A stretch of 64,000 bases of DNA from Pararhodospirillum oryzae (lineage in GTDB: Bacteria > Pseudomonadota > Alphaproteobacteria > Rhodospirillales > Rhodospirillaceae), in the NCBI RefSeq assembly GCF_007992075.1, contig NZ_BJZO01000001.1, forward strand, positions 1 to 64,000. Reading direction: 5' to 3'. Below are positions 61,123-64,000 of the stretch, piece after piece (the stretch's first letter is position 1; each line of letters starts with the position of its first letter). The position numbers were made by a program, and so were the translations under genes. Below the pieces are notes generated by a model. The model did no database searches and had not been told where the DNA came from. It worked only from the letters and a program-made list of their open reading frames with translations.

Positions 61123-61392
61123 ATGGCTTCAAAAGAAAGTCAGATGCGCTGGCGCCAGAAAAACCACGCGATCAAACGACAGCTGAACGTCATGGCGCGC
61201 ACATTTGTGCATGATTCCTTGTCCCATCTTGCCGAACGCGAGGGGTTGCGAGGCAAGGGGGAGGCGGTGACATTTGCAACCTTCATGCTCATGGCTCTGG
61301 AACAGCATGCCGCCCTGAATCAAGACGTGCGCCGTCTGCTCGATCTGTACCGATCGGTCTACCAGCGCGACCGGGATCTTTATTCCCCCTGA
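61123..61392 (+). CDS. Small basic protein, possible ribbon-helix-helix type, unrecognised
   Basis: 89 residues. The ATG has GGGGG five to six bases upstream. Basic N-terminus (MRWRQKNHAIKRQLNVMARTF), then a pattern strand-helix-helix (RQLNVMARTFVHDSLSHLAE and GKGEAVTFATFMLMALEQHA) like small DNA-binding ribbon-helix-helix or coiled proteins. The family was not recognised. It stands alone between two non-coding regions, with a strong hairpin 49 bases after the stop. It could be a regulator. Confidence 0.6.
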   Translation: MASKESQMRWRQKNHAIKRQLNVMARTFVHDSLSHLAEREGLRGKGEAVTFATFMLMALEQHAALNQDVRRLLDLYRSVYQRDRDLYSP

Positions 61393-61440
61393 TCAGAGTG
61401 AGACCCGAAAAGGGGCTCTGGTCGAAAAAAGGGGAGGGGA

Positions 61441-61481
61441 GGGCAGCCGGGAAAGGGGGGGGAACCCCTTCCCGTCTGCCC
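61441..61481 (+). terminator. Long hairpin downstream of the small protein gene
   Basis: GGGCAG (61441-61446) pairs with CTGCCC (61476-61481), and the inside adds GGGAAAGGGG against CCCCTTCCC. No T-run follows, so it may be a Rho-independent-like or protective 3' structure. Confidence 0.5.
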
Positions 61482-61883
61482 AATCCGTGCCGGACGGAAC
61501 AAGAAGACGGAACAACAAGGGCGGCCAAGACCAGACCGCCTTTCCGGTCGGGATGGCCAGGAGCTTCCCGAACCTGGGTTTCCTGGATCTCCGGTCTCGG
61601 AAACCCACATCGGAAACCACATGTGCAGGCGTCTCATCGGCGGCCAGAGGCGACGGGGGCGCGTTCTTGCTCCCTGGACCAGGCAACAAGCGGGATCCCT
61701 CGATTCCGCCGGACTGGTCTGTTCCGTGAAAAGAACGGATGACACGAAGTCGTCGCCGAACCGCCGTTTGTGGCCACGGGCCACGGAACGGGTCGCTTTC
61801 CTCTGCATGCCGTGTTGCGGGGTTGGTTTTCCAGCCAACGCCTGTCTGCCGTCGTTTCTGCCGTTGCCCTCCTTCGAAAAACC

Positions 61884-61949
61884 TGCATCTACCATGGTAG
61901 GCGATCGGGAGGGATTCGGTGCCGCCGACGCATGCATTTGCCATGGTAG
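61884..61949. repeat. Two 17-bp direct repeats TGCAT-N3-CCATGGTAG
   Basis: TGCATCTACCATGGTAG (61884-61900) and TGCATTTGCCATGGTAG (61933-61949) match at 15 of 17 positions and are 49 bases apart. The first contains the perfect 12-base palindrome CTACCATGGTAG. They lie about 270 bases before the histidine kinase start and look like a pair of operator sites. Confidence 0.6.
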
Positions 61950-62214
61950 TTATATGCGGGCCTTTTGATCGGCCTTCGCCGGCGCCGAAGGCTTTGGTAT
62001 TCATAATATACATTATGCGACAACGTGACGCCCCCCGGAAAACGGCACGACACGCCTTTTCAAGGCCTTGGCCCGTGCCCTGAGGAAAAAGACGCGCGCC
62101 CTATGCTTCGTCAGAGTGAACGAGGTAAAATGGCGCGATTGGCTGTTGGATCCCCGGGGGAAGCCCGGAACCGTCTTTCTTGCCCAAGGCTGTAAATCGG
62201 GAGAACAGGCCTGC

Positions 62215-64000
62215 ATGTCGGTCCGCGTCGTTTATGTGGATGCACACGATCGCATTCAAGGCGGAGAAGACGTGCTGTCTTCCCCGTCATGGCTTGGCCC
62301 TCTTGTGCCTGGATCCCGGCTGGGGGCAGCGTCGGCGGGCCTGGATGATCCCGGGTTTGCCGAGGCCTGCGCCTGGGTTCGCGAAACCGGCCAGACCAGC
62401 GCGCGCCTGGTTCGGGCGGCCGACGAAAGCGAGACCTGGGTGCAGGTGGTGATCGCTCCCCTCCCCTTTCTCCCCGGCGGGCTTACGGTGACGTTCACCC
62501 CCGGCGTGGCGCCGAACGCCGAAACGGAGCGGCTGGCCGGATACCTGGATGCGATCCCGGAAAGCCTGGTCGTCGTCACCAATGAAGGGCGCATTGTTTA
62601 CGTCAATCAGCCCTGGATTGAATTTGGGTGCGCCAACGGTGGGTCGAAGGATCTGGATTGGCGCGGCATTAACTACCTGGAGGTCTGCAAGTCGGTCAAG
62701 GGAGTCGATCAAAACGACGCCGACCACGTGCGCGACGGTCTGCGGGCGGTTCTGGAGGGCCGGCTTTCCTATTTTGAATGGGAATACCCCTGCCATTCGC
62801 CCACCGAGGAACGCTGGTTCCTGATGCAGGCCACACCGTTGCGGCGTGGTTCCCAAGGGGTGGTGATCTCTCACTTGAACATCACCTCGCGCATCCTGGC
62901 GGAAAAACGGGCGCAGCTGGCCGATACGGTTTTGGAAGCGAGCGGCGAAGCGGTTCTGGTCACCACCGCCGATGAACGCATCATCCGGGTTAATCCCGCG
63001 TTCACCGCCCTGACCGGCTTCACGCCCGAGGAAGTGGTGGGCGAGACACCTCGCGTTTTGTCTTCGGGATATCACGACAAGGATTTTTACCGGGATTTCT
63101 GGAATACGCTAAAAAACAGAGGTTTCTGGCATGGTGAAATGTGGAACAAGAGAAAATCAGGGGAAGTTTATCCTGAGCTTATCACCATTAACGAGGTCAG
63201 GGATAAATCAGATGATCTCGTTTATTATGTCGGCCTTTTCTCTGATATCTCCACGCTCAAGGCCAAGGAAACACAATTAAAATCCATCAACGATGAGCTG
63301 GAGCAGTTTGCCTACGCGATTTCCCATGATTTACGCCAGCCCTTGCGCATGGTGAAATCGTATCTCCAGCTTCTTGTGCGTCGGATGGGGCATGGCCTGG
63401 GAACCGAGGCCGGTGAATTCGTGCGGGAAGCCACCCAGGGCGCCGACCGCATGGACCGCCTGATCGAGGATCTCCTGGATTACGCCCGCTGTGGCCGGGA
63501 GATGGGCACGCCGGCGGTGGTTGCCTTGGAAACCGTGCTGACGGGGGTGGCGGGGGTGCTGGCTCCGGCCCTGGCCGAGATCGACGCGCAGCTTTTCATT
63601 CGCAGGCCCCTGCCCTGCATCTGGGGCAATGAATCGGCGTTCGAACGGGTTTTTCAGAATCTGGTCGGCAACGCCGTGAAGTACCGCGACCGCGACCGCC
63701 CCTTGAAGATCGACATCAAGTGCGTGGTAAGCCAGGGCATGGCCGTGGTTTCCGTGCGGGACAACGGCATCGGCATCGACGCCGCCGACCGCAAGAAAGT
63801 TTTTTCGATGTTTTATCGCCTGCAAGCCGGCGCCGCGCGGGCCGCCGGAGCCGGAATGGGCCTCGCCGTTTGCAAGAAACTGATCGAACAGCAATCCGGT
63901 TCGATCGAAGTGAGAGGCAACGAAGACGGGCCGGGATGCACCTTCGTGGTTTCGCTGCCGCTTGCCGCCGGCCTGGGATGGGGCCAGGCGGGCGCGGCGT
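62215..64000 (+). CDS. PAS-domain histidine kinase, phytochrome-like HisKA type (runs off window)
   Basis: Open to the window edge; 595 residues visible and no stop. It lacks membrane helices. A variable N-terminal part (about 1-105) is followed by two PAS domains (about 105-225 and 230-350; NPAFTALTGFTPEEVVG is typical), HisKA with phospho-acceptor His371 in AISHDLRQPLRMVKSYLQLL, and ATPase with NLVGNAVKYRDRD, DNGIGID and GAGMGLAV. The SHDLRQPLR box is that of bacteriophytochrome-type and related light or redox sensor kinases; no GAF or PHY domain is seen. AGG lies five bases before the ATG. The signal is unknown. It may continue into a receiver. Confidence 0.9.
   Translation, partial: MSVRVVYVDAHDRIQGGEDVLSSPSWLGPLVPGSRLGAASAGLDDPGFAEACAWVRETGQTSARLVRAADESETWVQVVIAPLPFLPGGLTVTFTPGVAPNAETERLAGYLDAIPESLVVVTNEGRIVYVNQPWIEFGCANGGSKDLDWRGINYLEVCKSVKGVDQNDADHVRDGLRAVLEGRLSYFEWEYPCHSPTEERWFLMQATPLRRGSQGVVISHLNITSRILAEKRAQLADTVLEASGEAVLVTTADERIIRVNPAFTALTGFTPEEVVGETPRVLSSGYHDKDFYRDFWNTLKNRGFWHGEMWNKRKSGEVYPELITINEVRDKSDDLVYYVGLFSDISTLKAKETQLKSINDELEQFAYAISHDLRQPLRMVKSYLQLLVRRMGHGLGTEAGEFVREATQGADRMDRLIEDLLDYARCGREMGTPAVVALETVLTGVAGVLAPALAEIDAQLFIRRPLPCIWGNESAFERVFQNLVGNAVKYRDRDRPLKIDIKCVVSQGMAVVSVRDNGIGIDAADRKKVFSMFYRLQAGAARAAGAGMGLAVCKKLIEQQSGSIEVRGNEDGPGCTFVVSLPLAAGLGWGQAGAA

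Larger units (their letters stand above)
61393..62214. other. Non-coding region rich in palindromes
   Basis: 822 bases without a convincing gene; overlapping open frames on the minus strand lack ribosome sites and family motifs. It contains inverted repeat TGGGTTTCC-N15-GGAAACCCA (61575-61607), two CCATGGTAG boxes, the hairpin GCCTTCG-N7-CGAAGGC followed by TTT (61972-61992), and CATAAT-ATAC-ATTATG near 62002-62017. It could include the promoter and operators of the kinase gene at 62215, or a small RNA. Confidence 0.5.

Noticed and set aside
61380-62013. Minus-strand open frames of about 185-206 codons between the small protein gene and the PAS kinase
   Set aside because: Overlapping frames with repetitive Arg/Pro/Gly composition, no ribosome site and no recognisable domain; palindromes explain part of the region better.
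1-64000. tRNA, rRNA, prophage and insertion-sequence genes
   Set aside because: Read through the intergenic regions on both strands; no cloverleaf, rRNA core motif, integrase or transposase was recognised.

Overview
The window is GC-rich, densely packed bacterial DNA with many short or overlapping gene junctions. The conserved block ispDF / dusB-ntrB-ntrC-ntrY-ntrX-trkA-dat-HAD-hfq-hflX is the classic alphaproteobacterial nitrogen-regulation neighbourhood. Together with two chemotaxis clusters it points to a motile member of the Rhodospirillales (Rhodospirillum / Pararhodospirillum-like). The species assignment is inference. No rRNA, tRNA, CRISPR array, prophage or insertion sequence was recognised.

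Layout. (1) 64-11438, minus strand: a siderophore-uptake module made of an AraC/PchR-type regulator, a FyuA-like outer-membrane receptor, a small-molecule methyltransferase, an RhtX/FptX-type permease, a YbtP/YbtQ-like ABC pair and exbB-exbD-tonB. No siderophore biosynthesis genes are present. (2) 11699-25736, minus strand: a complete chemotaxis operon (STAS protein, CheY, CheA, CheW, MCP, CheW, MCP, CheW, CheR, CheB, CheD) that ends in an odd soluble receptor-like protein with CheZ-like features. (3) 25737-26933: a long AT-rich stretch without a convincing gene. (4) 26934-33525, minus strand: the most interesting region. An HMA_2-domain protein, a small MamC-like glycine-rich membrane protein, a Pro/Gly/Ala-rich membrane-anchored protein, an SCA-motif P1B-6-type ATPase (FezB-like) and a second, CPC-motif P-type ATPase behind its own good Fur box. 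This matches what is known of ferrosome (fez) operons, which build membrane-bounded iron-storage organelles. (5) 33999-45486, plus strand: a second, unorthodox chemosensory cluster with a triple-CheW protein, a 1023-residue CheA, a CheB-like stand-alone receiver and a receiver-PAS protein. (6) 45619-60496: isoprenoid synthesis (ispDF), a CcsA/YpjD-like membrane protein, then the dusB-ntrBC-ntrYX-trkA-dat-HAD-hfq-hflX block. (7) 60497-64000: mostly non-coding DNA with several palindromes and repeats, one small conserved-looking protein, and the start of a PAS histidine kinase that runs off the window.

How it fits together. Regions 1 and 4 suggest one iron economy: scavenging of ferric-siderophore through a TonB receptor and ABC exporter-fold importers, and storage of iron in a lipid-bounded compartment loaded by P1B ATPases, with Fur-type sites in or near both. 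Regions 2 and 5 are two separate chemosensory pathways. Region 6 couples nitrogen status (NtrBC, NtrYX), potassium uptake (TrkA) and post-transcriptional control (Hfq, HflX). Database searches were not possible. All family names rest on motifs read from the sequence and on remembered family features.
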